From: Clavibacter nebraskensis NCPPB 2581
GTDB lineage: Bacteria > Actinomycetota > Actinomycetes > Actinomycetales > Microbacteriaceae
Direction of reading: 5' to 3'
NCBI RefSeq assembly: GCF_000355695.1
Contig: NC_020891.1
Span: 1,736,001 to 1,800,000 of the forward strand
Length of the DNA stretch: 64,000 bases
The notes below the pieces were generated by a model. That model was not told the origin of the DNA. It did no database searches and saw only the letters and a list, made by a program, of their open reading frames with translations. Positions 1-7,978 of the stretch are shown here, piece by piece. The first letter of the stretch is position 1; every line of letters begins with the position of its first letter. The position numbers were made by a program, and so were the translations under genes.

Positions 1-1213
1 CGCCGTGCGTGCGCGGGTCGGTGAGGGCGACGACGACGGCCCCTCCCCCGACTCCGACGCCGGTGACCTCCACCTGGTCGTCGACGAGCGCCTCGACGGC
101 GCCGTCCGCGGTGACCCGCAGCAGCTGCACCGTGCCGCGCGATCCGTTGAGCACGAGGACGGCGTCGCGGTCCTCGACCGTGATGCCGCTGCCGCCGAGG
201 TCGACGGTCTCGGCGTCGGTGAGGACGCGCGGCGCGGCGTCGTCGGCGTCGAGCACGTAGAGCGCGGTGTTGCGGGCGACGAAGTCGACGCCCGACTCCC
301 CCAGGCCCTGCGCCAGCAGGTAGATCCGACCGCCCTCGACGGAGGCGACCTCGGCGACGCCGAGCCCGGCCTCGTGCGAGACGACCGTGCGGACCTCGGG
401 CATGCCGACCGCCGCGTCGCCGCGGGCGGGGACGGCCACGGCGTAGGCGCCGGAGAGCAGGTCGTCGTCGCGGCCCTCGTGACGCGAGGCGACGAACAGC
501 ACCTCGGATCCGTCGGCGGAGAAGCGCGGCGCGTCGTGGTCGACGGGCTCGTCGGTGAGGCGGACCGCCTTCGGCACGCCCGCGCGCTCGGCGGCCGACG
601 GCGTGGCCTCGGCTCCGTCGCCGCGCACGGCGGGATCCGCGGCGTCGGGGTAACCGGACGGGACGGCGGCCACGAACGGCTCCGCATCCAGCTCGGGCAG
701 CTCGACGAGGGAGAGCTGCGTGTGCCGGTCCATGGACCAGCCGAGGCCGTTGGCGAGGTACTTGGTGGTGGTGATCCGGCGCGCGGGCTCGGCCGCGGCG
801 GCCACGCCCTCGACGCTCCCGTACCGTCCCGGCTCCGCGACGCGCGAGGCGTAGACGATGCGGGATCCGTCGGGCGACCAGTCGAACGCGCCGACCCCGA
901 GCAGCTCGTCGGTGAGGGCGACGGGCTCGCCGCCCGTGGCGCGCACCACGTGCAGCTGCGGCGGGCCCTTCGGCTCGGCGCGGAGGAACGCGATGACGCG
1001 GCCGTCCGGGGAGAGCCGCGGCGCCGTGTCGCGGAAGCCGCGCGTGATGCGGCGCGGGGCCGCGGATCCGTTCGTCGTCACCTCCCACAGCTGCCCGGTG
1101 TACGCGTCGGCATGCACCCGCGGGCGCGTCACCGAGACGACGGCCAGACGGCCGTCGGGCGAGACGGCGGGACGGGAGACGGAGGTGAGCAGGTCGAGAT
1201 CCGTGGTCTTCAT
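1..1213 (-). CDS. S9 family (prolyl oligopeptidase-like) peptidase, N-terminal part
   Basis: Only the first ~404 codons lie in the window; the gene runs off the left edge. Translation from ATG at 1213 begins MKTTDLDLLTSVSRPAVSPD. It contains several beta-propeller blade motifs of the type 'SPDGR' or 'SADGSEVLFVASR' (about residues 18-24, 67-75, 110-120 and 225-240). This matches the WD40-like/TolB-like propeller that gates the catalytic domain of S9 acyl-aminoacyl/dipeptidyl peptidases. The alpha/beta-hydrolase catalytic domain is not in view, so the peptidase call rests on the propeller and typical architecture. A TAGGCT hexamer at 1226-1221 ends 7 nt before the ATG and no Shine-Dalgarno sequence is seen, so the mRNA is probably leaderless. 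Confidence 0.75.
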   Translation of the reverse strand, partial: MKTTDLDLLTSVSRPAVSPDGRLAVVSVTRPRVHADAYTGQLWEVTTNGSAAPRRITRGFRDTAPRLSPDGRVIAFLRAEPKGPPQLHVVRATGGEPVALTDELLGVGAFDWSPDGSRIVYASRVAEPGRYGSVEGVAAAAEPARRITTTKYLANGLGWSMDRHTQLSLVELPELDAEPFVAAVPSGYPDAADPAVRGDGAEATPSAAERAGVPKAVRLTDEPVDHDAPRFSADGSEVLFVASRHEGRDDDLLSGAYAVAVPARGDAAVGMPEVRTVVSHEAGLGVAEVASVEGGRIYLLAQGLGESGVDFVARNTALYVLDADDAAPRVLTDAETVDLGGSGITVEDRDAVLVLNGSRGTVQLLRVTADGAVEALVDDQVEVTGVGVGGGAVVVALTDPRTHG

Positions 1214-1220
1214 CGGCTCG

Positions 1221-1226
1221 AGCCTA
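1221..1226 (-). promoter_or_regulatory. Predicted leaderless -10 (TAGGCT) for the S9 peptidase
   Basis: TAGGCT reads leftward and ends 7 nt before the ATG at 1213. This spacing puts the transcription start at or next to the start codon. No convincing -35 is visible. Confidence 0.5.
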
Positions 1227-1252
1227 GCCCCGGGCCGTAGCCCGCCCGCGGG

Positions 1253-2032
1253 TCACTCCGGCTGGAAGCTGCCCGTGTCGCCCACCAGGCGCGTGTGGTC
1301 GGCGGGGATCGGGTCGACCACCGCGCGCGCGACCTCGGCCGCGAACTGCGAGACGTTGTAGAGGCCGCCGGACGCCTCCTTGCGCTGCTGGATCGCCTCC
1401 GGGTTCATGCGGCCGAGGAGCGTGGCCGTGATGGTGCCCTCGATCATGTCGCCGGAGACGACGACGAAGCCGATCCCCCGCTCGTCGAGCTCCGGCAGCA
1501 GCTCGCGCAGGGCGTCCTCCCCCGCGCGCTTGCTGCGGGCGACGCCCTCGTACTCGGGCATGGTCGGCGTGGTGCGGATGAAGTGGGCCTGGTGGCTCGT
1601 GACGAAGACGACCCGGCCGCCCTCGGACAGGAGCGGCAGCGCGCTCCGCAGGACGTTCAGCTGGGCGTCCCGGTTGAGGGTCATGGCGTAGTCCTCGGCC
1701 ATGCCGCTCTCCATGCCTCCCGACGCGTTGAGCACCAGGACGTCGAGGCCGCCGAGCTCGGCGCGGACGGTCTCCATCAGCCGGTCGACGGACTCCGGGT
1801 CTGTGAGGTCGGCGCCCACCGCAACGGCCTTCGCGCCGCCCTCGATGAGCTTCGCGACGAGCTTCTCGGCCCGCGCGGCCTTGTTGCGGTAGTTGACGAC
1901 GACGTCGGCCCCCGCCTCGGCGAGGTAGGCGACCGTGTCGGCGCCGATGCCGCGGGAGGACCCGGTGACGAGCGCGCGGCGGCCGCGGAGCTCGTCGGGG
2001 GCGAAGGGGCGGATCTCGTCGACGGTGCTCAC
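1253..2032 (-). CDS. SDR family oxidoreductase lacking the usual catalytic Tyr
   Basis: The product has 259 residues and a Rossmann NAD(P)-binding fold. The glycine motif TGSSRGIG lies near residues 20-27 and NASGG replaces the usual NAG near residue 100. The start is GTG at 2032, chosen because GGAGGA sits 9 nt upstream; longer in-frame extensions have no ribosome site. In classical SDRs the active site is S...YxxxK. Here the segment before the Lys reads VARSK, so the Tyr position holds Val, with another Tyr three residues earlier (EYEGV). The C-terminal half is typical of a conserved actinobacterial SDR group. The substrate is unknown, and reductase activity is uncertain because of the altered motif. 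Confidence 0.85.
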   Translation of the reverse strand: MSTVDEIRPFAPDELRGRRALVTGSSRGIGADTVAYLAEAGADVVVNYRNKAARAEKLVAKLIEGGAKAVAVGADLTDPESVDRLMETVRAELGGLDVLVLNASGGMESGMAEDYAMTLNRDAQLNVLRSALPLLSEGGRVVFVTSHQAHFIRTTPTMPEYEGVARSKRAGEDALRELLPELDERGIGFVVVSGDMIEGTITATLLGRMNPEAIQQRKEASGGLYNVSQFAAEVARAVVDPIPADHTRLVGDTGSFQPE

Positions 2033-2139
2033 AGCGGTACTCCTCCAGGTGTGCGCGCCGTTCACGCGCGACGGGTCGTCCGGCGAGGGACGTATCGGGA
2101 CGGGCCGCGCGGGCGGGACACCACGCTGACGGCCAGGAG

Positions 2140-2175
2140 AGCCTATCGCCCGCCGTCCGGGCGGTGGGCTAGGTT
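2140..2175. promoter_or_regulatory. Divergent -10 elements between the SDR and NfeD-like genes
   Basis: Leftward TAGGCT (2145-2140) faces the SDR gene, and rightward TAGGTT (2170-2175) faces the small membrane gene at 2210. The -35 region of each would overlap the other promoter. Both match the TAnnnT pattern seen across the window. Confidence 0.4.
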
Positions 2176-2209
2176 CGGGGCATCCGGTCCACGGAGCGAG
2201 GGAGCAGCG

Positions 2210-2524
2210 GTGACGGTCCTCCTCGACGACCACGCGTGGGTCGCCTGGCTCGCGCTGATCGTCACGGCGGTCGTCGTGGAGATGCGGCGGCTCGACCTGA
2301 GGGGCCTCTGCGGCGGCGTCGCGGCGCTCGCGGCCCTGCTGTCCGGCCTCGTCGGCGCTCCCTGGTGGCTCCAGGCGCTCGTTGCCGTGGTGGTGGTCGC
2401 CCTGCTCCGCACGGCGCGCCCGGCGCTGCTCCGCGCGCTCCCGATGGAGACCCCGCGAGCGGATGACGACCCCGGATCGGGCGACGCCCGACCCATGCCC
2501 GCCGACGACGACCGGCCCGCGTGA
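2210..2524 (+). CDS. Small NfeD-like membrane protein
   Basis: The protein has 104 residues and starts with GTG. Two or three hydrophobic segments (about residues 9-23, 33-48 and 52-66) are followed by a short charged acidic tail. The pattern of a long helix, a glycine-rich turn and then a PWWLQALVAVVVVALL helix resembles the membrane part of NfeD-like proteins without the soluble OB-fold domain. The stop codon overlaps the GTG of the next gene by 4 nt, so it should be co-translated with the glycerophosphodiesterase. Its function is not established; a membrane partner role is only inferred. Confidence 0.7.
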   Translation: MTVLLDDHAWVAWLALIVTAVVVEMRRLDLRGLCGGVAALAALLSGLVGAPWWLQALVAVVVVALLRTARPALLRALPMETPRADDDPGSGDARPMPADDDRPA

Positions 2525-3309
2525 CCCGCGGCGCCTGGTTCTCCGGCGACGTGCCCCGCGTCCTGGCGCACCGCGGGTGGACCGGGTCCGGAGCCGTGGA
2601 GAACACGCTCGACGCCTTCCGCGCGGCGTGGGAGCTCGGCGTCACCCACCTCGAGACCGATGTGCACGTCACGGCCGACGGCGCGTGCGTGCTCTGGCAC
2701 GACGCCGACCTCCGACGCCTCACCGGCCGGCGCGGCCGCGTCCGCGACTCGACGCTGGCGGAGCTCCGGGCCATCGACCTCGGATCCGGGGCACGCGTCG
2801 CCACGCTCGCGGAGCTGCTGGCGGACCTGCCCGACGCCCGGCTCAACATCGACGTGAAGGGCGCGGACGCCCCGGCGGCCGTCGCCCGGGCGATCCGCGC
2901 GGCCGACGCCGTCGACCGCGTGCTCGTCACGTCGTTCTCGGGCTCCCGGCGGCGACGCGCGCTGGCCCTCCTCCCCGGCGCCGCGACGTCAGCGGACGCC
3001 GGGCGGCTCGTGCTCGCCGTCCTCGGTGCGCGGCTGGGTCTCGCCCCGGTGGTCCGCCTCGCCCTCCGCGGCGTCGACGCCGTGCAGATGCCCTGCCGGG
3101 GGCTCGGTATCCGCACCGTCTCGCCCGCGACGGTCGGCCGGTTGGCACGCGCCGTCCGCGAGGTGCACGTCTGGACGGTGGACGACCCGTACGAGATGAT
3201 CCGCCTGGTCAGGGCGGGTGTGCACGGCGTCGTGACGGATCGGTCCGATCTCGCCCTCGCCGCCCTCGGCGGCAGGGACTGGGATTCGCCTGGGAACCGA
3301 GGGTCCTGA
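2521..3309 (+). CDS. Glycerophosphodiester phosphodiesterase family protein
   Basis: The protein has 262 residues and a GDPD TIM-barrel. It hydrolyses glycerophosphodiesters to glycerol-3-phosphate and an alcohol. The catalytic and metal residues are visible: HRG at 17-19, ENT at 27-29, E45 and D47 in LETDVHV, H60 in LWHDADL, and the later NIDVKG strand. The C-terminal WTVDDP and GVVTDR motifs are also typical. No signal peptide is seen, so it is probably cytoplasmic. It overlaps the NfeD-like gene by 4 nt (GTGA) and ends just before rbpA. Confidence 0.88.
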   Translation: MTRGAWFSGDVPRVLAHRGWTGSGAVENTLDAFRAAWELGVTHLETDVHVTADGACVLWHDADLRRLTGRRGRVRDSTLAELRAIDLGSGARVATLAELLADLPDARLNIDVKGADAPAAVARAIRAADAVDRVLVTSFSGSRRRRALALLPGAATSADAGRLVLAVLGARLGLAPVVRLALRGVDAVQMPCRGLGIRTVSPATVGRLARAVREVHVWTVDDPYEMIRLVRAGVHGVVTDRSDLALAALGGRDWDSPGNRGS

Positions 3310-3321
3310 GAAAGGATCCTC
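3299..3321 (+). terminator. Possible weak hairpin at the end of the GDPD gene
   Basis: Arms of 9 nt (3299-3307 and 3313-3321, one G-T pair) enclose a 5-nt loop and overlap the stop codon of the phosphodiesterase gene. No T-tract follows, so it may be only an attenuator or chance. Confidence 0.3.
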
Positions 3322-3369
3322 ACAGCCGCGCGGTTTACAACGGGGAGTGCATCGCGAGAGGAGACAACC

Positions 3370-3735
3370 ATGGCAGATCGCAGCTTGCGCGGGATGCGGC
3401 TCGGGTCCACGAGCCTGCAGAGCGAGGAGGGCGTCAGCTTCTCCCCCCGGCAGAGGAAGACGTACCGCACGACCGACGGCACCACGTTCGAGGTCGTATT
3501 CTCGGCCGACGCCGAGGTCCCCGAGGTCTGGGAGTCGCCGAAGAGCGGCCTGGAGGGGCGCCTCCTCGACGCCGAGGGCGCACCCGTCGCCCACGACGAG
3601 GTCGAGGCGAAGGTCCCCCGGAGCCACTGGGACATGCTGCTCGAGCGCCGGACGCGCGCCGAGCTGGAGGAGCTCCTCGAGGAGCGCCTCGCCACCCTCC
3701 GCGCGCGGCGCGGTCAGCACCGCATCGGCGCCTGA
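3370..3735 (+). CDS. rbpA: RNA polymerase-binding protein RbpA
   Basis: The protein has 121 residues, the family's normal size. RbpA is an actinobacterial transcription activator that binds the beta subunit and the primary sigma factor and stabilises the open complex. The N-terminal MADRSLRGMRLG segment, the central zinc-ribbon-like core domain with RKTYRTTDGTTFEVVFSADA, and the C-terminal sigma-interacting helix (RSHWDMLLERRTRAELEELL) are all present. The central domain has no cysteines, as in zinc-free RbpA forms. GAGAGGAG lies 6-7 nt before the ATG. A strong terminator follows. No clear stress-sigma (GGAAT-GTT) promoter was found upstream. Confidence 0.95.
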   Translation: MADRSLRGMRLGSTSLQSEEGVSFSPRQRKTYRTTDGTTFEVVFSADAEVPEVWESPKSGLEGRLLDAEGAPVAHDEVEAKVPRSHWDMLLERRTRAELEELLEERLATLRARRGQHRIGA

Positions 3736-3762
3736 CCCGACCCCTCCGCTCGCGAACCACCG

Positions 3763-3793
3763 GAGCACCCCGCGGCATCGCCGCGGGGTGCTC
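3763..3793. terminator. Strong hairpin between convergent rbpA and lnt
   Basis: A perfect 13-bp stem (3763-3775 with 3781-3793) encloses a 5-nt loop and sits between the ends of rbpA and lnt. It can serve both strands, since the genes converge here. Confidence 0.8.
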
Positions 3794-3816
3794 CTCTGCG
3801 TGCGGCCTGTCGGCGG

Positions 3817-5415
3817 TCAGCGGGCGGCGCGTCGGCCACGGCGGCCGAGCGCCAGCCCGGAGACCGCGAGCGCACCGAGGCCGAGCCCGGAGACGAGCCA
3901 CTCGATGTCGCGCCCGACGAGGATCGCCGGCGTGACGACGTCGGCGGTCGGCACGTCGACCACCATCGACCCGGCGGTGAACCAGGGCAGACGGTCGAGG
4001 TCGCGGCCGTTCGGGCCGACGATCGCGCTGGTGCCGACGGTCGAGATGTTCACGACGCTGCGGCCCGTCTCCAGCGCCCGCATCCGGGCGATCGCGAGCT
4101 GCTGCACGCTCTCGTCGGTGCGGCCGAAGTCGGCGTTGTTGGACTGGGCGAGGATGAGACCCGCGCCCTCGTGCACCATGTCGGTCGTCAGCTGGTCGTC
4201 GACGATGTCGAAGCAGATGGCGATCCCGGCGGTCACGCCCGCGACGTCCATCACCTGATCCGTCGTGCCCGGCGTGTACTCGCGCTGGATGAGGCCGATG
4301 AGGTCGGGCGCGAACGGCTCCCAGAACGCGCGGTCGGGCACGTACTCGCCGAACGGGACGGGGTGCTTCTTGTCGTAGTGGTCGGTCGCCCCTCCCCCGG
4401 TCCAGACGAGCGACTCGTTGTAGTAGCGGCCGTCGCGCTCGGTGACGGTGCCCACGACGAGCGGGGCGCCGAGGCGCGCGACCACGCGGTCGAGCGCGGC
4501 CGCCGAGCCGGGGTCGCGCAGCGGATCCGCGTCGGCCGCGTTCTCCGGCCACACCACCATGTCGACGCCGGCGTCCGACGGGATCTCCGCCGTGGCGGCC
4601 AGGTGGGCACGCAGGATGTCGCCGTAGCGCGCGCCGTCGAAGTACCCGGCCTTGGCGTTCCCCTGCACGGCCGCGACGCGGGTGGTCCCCGTGGTCGCGA
4701 CCGGGAAGGTGGGGACGACGAGCACCAGGGCGACCGCGATCCCCGCGACGAGCGCCCGGGACGACCGACGCACGCGCTCCTCCGCGGCGAGCTCCAGGAG
4801 CAGGGCCACGAGGAGCACGAGCACGAAGGAGAGCCCCGAGAGGCCGAGCCACGTCACCAGGTGGGCGAAGGGGCTCTCCGACTGGGACAGGGACACCCTC
4901 CCCCACGCGAACCCGCCGTAGGGCCAGACCGCCGAGATCGCCTCGCGCGCGGTCCACAACCCGGCGACCGCGACCGGTAGCAGGACGACGCGGCCGGCGG
5001 CCGTGGGGAACGCGCGCGGGATCCAGCGGGTCGCCGTCGCGATGGCGACCGCCCCGACGCCGACGAACAGCGACTCCAGGGCCGACAGCGCGATCCACGG
5101 CACCGGCCCGAGGTAGAGCGACGCCCACTCGATGTGGGTGAGGTAGAAGGCCAGCCCGGCCACGAGCCCGATGAGGAACGCCGGCCCCGCGCGCCTGCCG
5201 CGCAGCGCGAGGAGCACGAGCGCGACGCCTAAGAAGACGAGCGGCCACAGCCCGCGGTCGGGGAACGCGGCGTCCATGACGGGTCCCGACGCGGCGGCGG
5301 CGAGGAGCGCGCCCCACAGCGGCAGCGGCGGCCGGACGGGCTCGACGGACGCGAGCGCTGTCTGCGGCGCCGGGGCGGGACGCTCCCGTCGGGGAGCGCG
5401 GGCGAGCCCGGTCAC
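3817..5415 (-). CDS. lnt: Apolipoprotein N-acyltransferase
   Basis: The protein has 532 residues. It transfers an acyl chain to the N-terminal cysteine of lipoproteins at the cytoplasmic membrane. Six to seven hydrophobic segments (about residues 25-230) precede a carbon-nitrogen hydrolase domain. The expected Glu-Lys-Cys triad is visible: E in WPENAAD (about 288), K in KKHPVPFGEYVP (about 348) and C in ICFDIVDD (about 401). The start is GTG at 5415, overlapping the helY stop by 4 nt (GTGA), so it is coupled to the helicase. In mycobacteria an Lnt domain is fused to polyprenol-phosphate mannose synthase next to rbpA; here Lnt stands alone beside rbpA. Confidence 0.93.
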   Translation of the reverse strand: MTGLARAPRRERPAPAPQTALASVEPVRPPLPLWGALLAAAASGPVMDAAFPDRGLWPLVFLGVALVLLALRGRRAGPAFLIGLVAGLAFYLTHIEWASLYLGPVPWIALSALESLFVGVGAVAIATATRWIPRAFPTAAGRVVLLPVAVAGLWTAREAISAVWPYGGFAWGRVSLSQSESPFAHLVTWLGLSGLSFVLVLLVALLLELAAEERVRRSSRALVAGIAVALVLVVPTFPVATTGTTRVAAVQGNAKAGYFDGARYGDILRAHLAATAEIPSDAGVDMVVWPENAADADPLRDPGSAAALDRVVARLGAPLVVGTVTERDGRYYNESLVWTGGGATDHYDKKHPVPFGEYVPDRAFWEPFAPDLIGLIQREYTPGTTDQVMDVAGVTAGIAICFDIVDDQLTTDMVHEGAGLILAQSNNADFGRTDESVQQLAIARMRALETGRSVVNISTVGTSAIVGPNGRDLDRLPWFTAGSMVVDVPTADVVTPAILVGRDIEWLVSGLGLGALAVSGLALGRRGRRAAR

Positions 5416-7883
5416 ACCGACGAGTACGCGACGATGCCGCGCCGGATGCTGTCGAGCGCCGTGCGGGCGTTCCGGGATACGGGACCGTCGGCCACGATCG
5501 AGAGCTGGTCGAGCAGATCGATCGTCTGCTTCGTCCAGCGCACGAAGTCGCCGGCGGCGAGATCGGCCTCGTCGAGCACGACGTCCAGGCTGCCGCCGCG
5601 CGCCCAGCGGTGCATCGGCGCGCACAGCCCGGTGGACAGCGGGTCGGTCGTCGGCAGGCGGCGCTCGCGCTCGACGTCGTCGAGGCGCGACCAGATCTCC
5701 TCCGTGCGCTCGAGCGCCGCGCGGAACGGGCCGCGCGGCAGGTTCCGGTCGTTGCGGTCGCCCTCGTCGCGGCGCGGCTGGTAGACGAGCGAGGCGGCCA
5801 TGGCGGCGAGGGCGGCGGGGTCGAGGTCCACCCACACCTGCGTGCGCAGGCACTCGGCGACGAGGAGGTCGCGGTCGCCGTAGATGCGCTTGAGCATCCG
5901 GCCGTTGGGCGTCGGCGCGACCTGACCGTCGGCGGCGCGCTTGAGGTAGCCGAGCGAGAGCAGCAGCTCGGTTATCCGGTCGAAGACCTTGGCCACCGCG
6001 TTGGTGCGCGTGCGGATCTGCTGGCCCAGCGCATCCGTCTGCCGCTTGAGGCGCCACCAGCGCTCGGCCCAGCGCGCGTGCGACTCGCGGTCCTTGCACG
6101 CGTGGCAGGGGTGCGCCTTCATCCGGCGGCGGAGGTCGGTCAGCTGGCGCTGCCGCTTGTCCCGCTCGCCGTGCTGGCCCGGCTGCTGCATGTCGGCGCG
6201 GGCCGCGGTGGCGCGCTCGAGGTCGCTGAGCTCGCGGCGGAGGCCGGAGTACTCCCGGAAGTCGCCGAGGTGGCAGACCATCGCCTTCTCGTAGCCGGCG
6301 AGCGACTCCTCCTGCGTGCGCACCTTGCGCGCGAGGTCCACCACGGCGCGGTCGGCCTGGAACTGCGCGAACGACGACTCCAGCACCTCGCGCGTGCGCT
6401 CCCGGCCGAACTGGTCGATGAGGTTGACGGCCATGTTGTAGGTCGGCCGGAAGCTCGAGTTGAGCGGGTACGTGCGGCGGGAGGCGAGCGAGGCGACGGC
6501 CTGCGGATCCAGCCCGTCCTTCCACTGGATGACGGCGTGACCCTCGACGTCGATGCCGCGGCGGCCGGCGCGTCCGGTGAGCTGCGTGTACTCCCCCGGC
6601 GTCAGCGGCACGCGCGCCTCGCCGTTGAACTTCTCGAGCTGCTCCAGCACGACCGTGCGCGCGGGCATGTTGATGCCGAGCGCGAGGGTCTCCGTCGCGA
6701 AGACGGCCTTCACGAGCTTCCGCTGGAACAGCTCCTCGACGACCTCCTTGAACGCCGGCAGCATGCCCGCGTGGTGCGCCGCGACGCCGCGCTCCAGGCC
6801 CTCGAGCCACTCCCAGTAGCCGAGGACCGCGAGGTCCTCGTCGCGGAGCGTGCGGCAGCGCTCCTCCACGACGGCGCGGATCTCGTCGCGCTCGTGCGCG
6901 TGCGTGAGCCGGACGCCCGCACGGAGCACCTGCTTGACGGCGGCGTCGCAGCCGGCGCGGCTGAAGATGAAGAAGATGGCCGGGAGCAGGTTCCGCTCCT
7001 CGAGGAGGGCGACGACCTCGGGGCGGTCCATGCGGCCGCGGTCCCACGGCCCGGGGGCCTTGCGGCCGGATCCGCCGCCCGCCCCCGCGCGACCGCGCGA
7101 GTGCCCCTGGCCGCCGCGCACGCGCACGGCTTCGCGTCCGCCGCCGTGCGTCATGCGCACCAGCTCGGGGTTGACGCGGTGCGTCGCGGCGAGGCCCGAC
7201 GAGTCGAAGAGGTCGACCATGCGGTGCCGCACGATCACGTGCTGCTCGAGGGGCACGGGTCGCTCCTCGGAGACGATGACGTCCGTCTCGCCGCGCACCG
7301 CCTGCAGCCAGTCGCCGAACTCCTCGGCGTTCGAGACCGTGGCGCTCAGTGAGATCATCCGCACGGTCTGCGGGAGGTGGATGATGACCTCCTCCCACAC
7401 GGCGCCGCGGAAGCGGTCGGCGAGGTAGTGCACCTCGTCCATGATCACGAACGCGAGGTCGCGGAGCAGGTCGGAGTCGGCGTAGAGCATGTTGCGCAGC
7501 ACCTCGGTCGTCATGACGACCATGCGGGCGCGGCTGTTGACGTTGGTGTCGCCCGTGAGCAGGCCCACCTCGTCGGGGCCGTACTCGGCCACGAGCTCGG
7601 CGTACTTCTGGTTGCTCAGCGCCTTCATCGGCGCCGTGTAGAAGATCTTGGCGCTCGGCCGCTGCATCGCGAGGTAGACGGCGAACTCGGCGACGACCGT
7701 CTTGCCGGCACCGGTCGGCGCCGCGACGAGCACGCTGCGGCCGTTCTCCAGCGACTCCGCGGCGGCGCGCTGGAACGGGTCGAGGTCGAAGCGCAGGCCG
7801 CTCGCGAACGACTCGAGGAGCGGGAGGCTGCGGCGGCTGCGGGAGGCCGCGTAGCGTTCCGCGGGCGAGAGCTGGTCTGTCAC
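5412..7883 (-). CDS. helY: DEAD/DEAH-box helicase, HelY/Ski2-like
   Basis: The protein has 823 residues and is an SF2 helicase of the Ski2-like group, expected to act on RNA. Walker A APTGAGKT is at 55-62, the DEVH box at 149-152, and the SAT motif at 180-182. The later segments FIFSRAGCD, HHAGMLPAFKEVVEELFQ and QLTGRAGRRG complete the helicase core, and a long C-terminal domain follows. A Gly/Arg-rich insert lies at about 246-284 between the two RecA-like domains. GTG at 7883 is the start. TAGGAT (7898-7893) ends 9 nt upstream, consistent with a leaderless or near-leaderless transcript. lnt follows with a GTGA overlap. Placement beside tatC/tatA/pafC/pafB is the conserved actinobacterial order. 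Confidence 0.93.
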   Translation of the reverse strand: MTDQLSPAERYAASRSRRSLPLLESFASGLRFDLDPFQRAAAESLENGRSVLVAAPTGAGKTVVAEFAVYLAMQRPSAKIFYTAPMKALSNQKYAELVAEYGPDEVGLLTGDTNVNSRARMVVMTTEVLRNMLYADSDLLRDLAFVIMDEVHYLADRFRGAVWEEVIIHLPQTVRMISLSATVSNAEEFGDWLQAVRGETDVIVSEERPVPLEQHVIVRHRMVDLFDSSGLAATHRVNPELVRMTHGGGREAVRVRGGQGHSRGRAGAGGGSGRKAPGPWDRGRMDRPEVVALLEERNLLPAIFFIFSRAGCDAAVKQVLRAGVRLTHAHERDEIRAVVEERCRTLRDEDLAVLGYWEWLEGLERGVAAHHAGMLPAFKEVVEELFQRKLVKAVFATETLALGINMPARTVVLEQLEKFNGEARVPLTPGEYTQLTGRAGRRGIDVEGHAVIQWKDGLDPQAVASLASRRTYPLNSSFRPTYNMAVNLIDQFGRERTREVLESSFAQFQADRAVVDLARKVRTQEESLAGYEKAMVCHLGDFREYSGLRRELSDLERATAARADMQQPGQHGERDKRQRQLTDLRRRMKAHPCHACKDRESHARWAERWWRLKRQTDALGQQIRTRTNAVAKVFDRITELLLSLGYLKRAADGQVAPTPNGRMLKRIYGDRDLLVAECLRTQVWVDLDPAALAAMAASLVYQPRRDEGDRNDRNLPRGPFRAALERTEEIWSRLDDVERERRLPTTDPLSTGLCAPMHRWARGGSLDVVLDEADLAAGDFVRWTKQTIDLLDQLSIVADGPVSRNARTALDSIRRGIVAYSSV

Positions 7884-7892
7884 GATGCCGCC

Positions 7893-7898
7893 ATCCTA
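7893..7898 (-). promoter_or_regulatory. Predicted -10 (TAGGAT) for helY-lnt
   Basis: TAGGAT reads leftward and ends 9 nt before the helY GTG. It lies after the terminator of the tat genes, so helY-lnt appears to be its own transcription unit. Confidence 0.5.
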
Positions 7899-7934
7899 GG
7901 CTCCGGATCCGGGCGCCGGCCGGGCGCGGACGCG

Positions 7935-7966
7935 ACGACGCCCGCCCCTCGCGGGACGGGCGTCGT
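7935..7966 (-). terminator. Terminator hairpin after tatC
   Basis: A 10-bp stem (7935-7944 with 7957-7966), extended by inner CCC/GGG pairs, sits 13 nt past the tatC stop and before the helY promoter. Confidence 0.75.
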
Positions 7967-7978
7967 GGTCGGCCGGAG

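Noticed and set aside
5-1240. Long rightward open frame at the left edge
   Set aside because: It is antisense to the S9 peptidase frame; its Arg/Gly/Val-rich composition is typical of shadow frames in GC-rich DNA.
3299-3370. Possible SigR/SigH-type promoter of rbpA
   Set aside because: A GGGAAC element exists, but no GTT is found 17-19 nt downstream.
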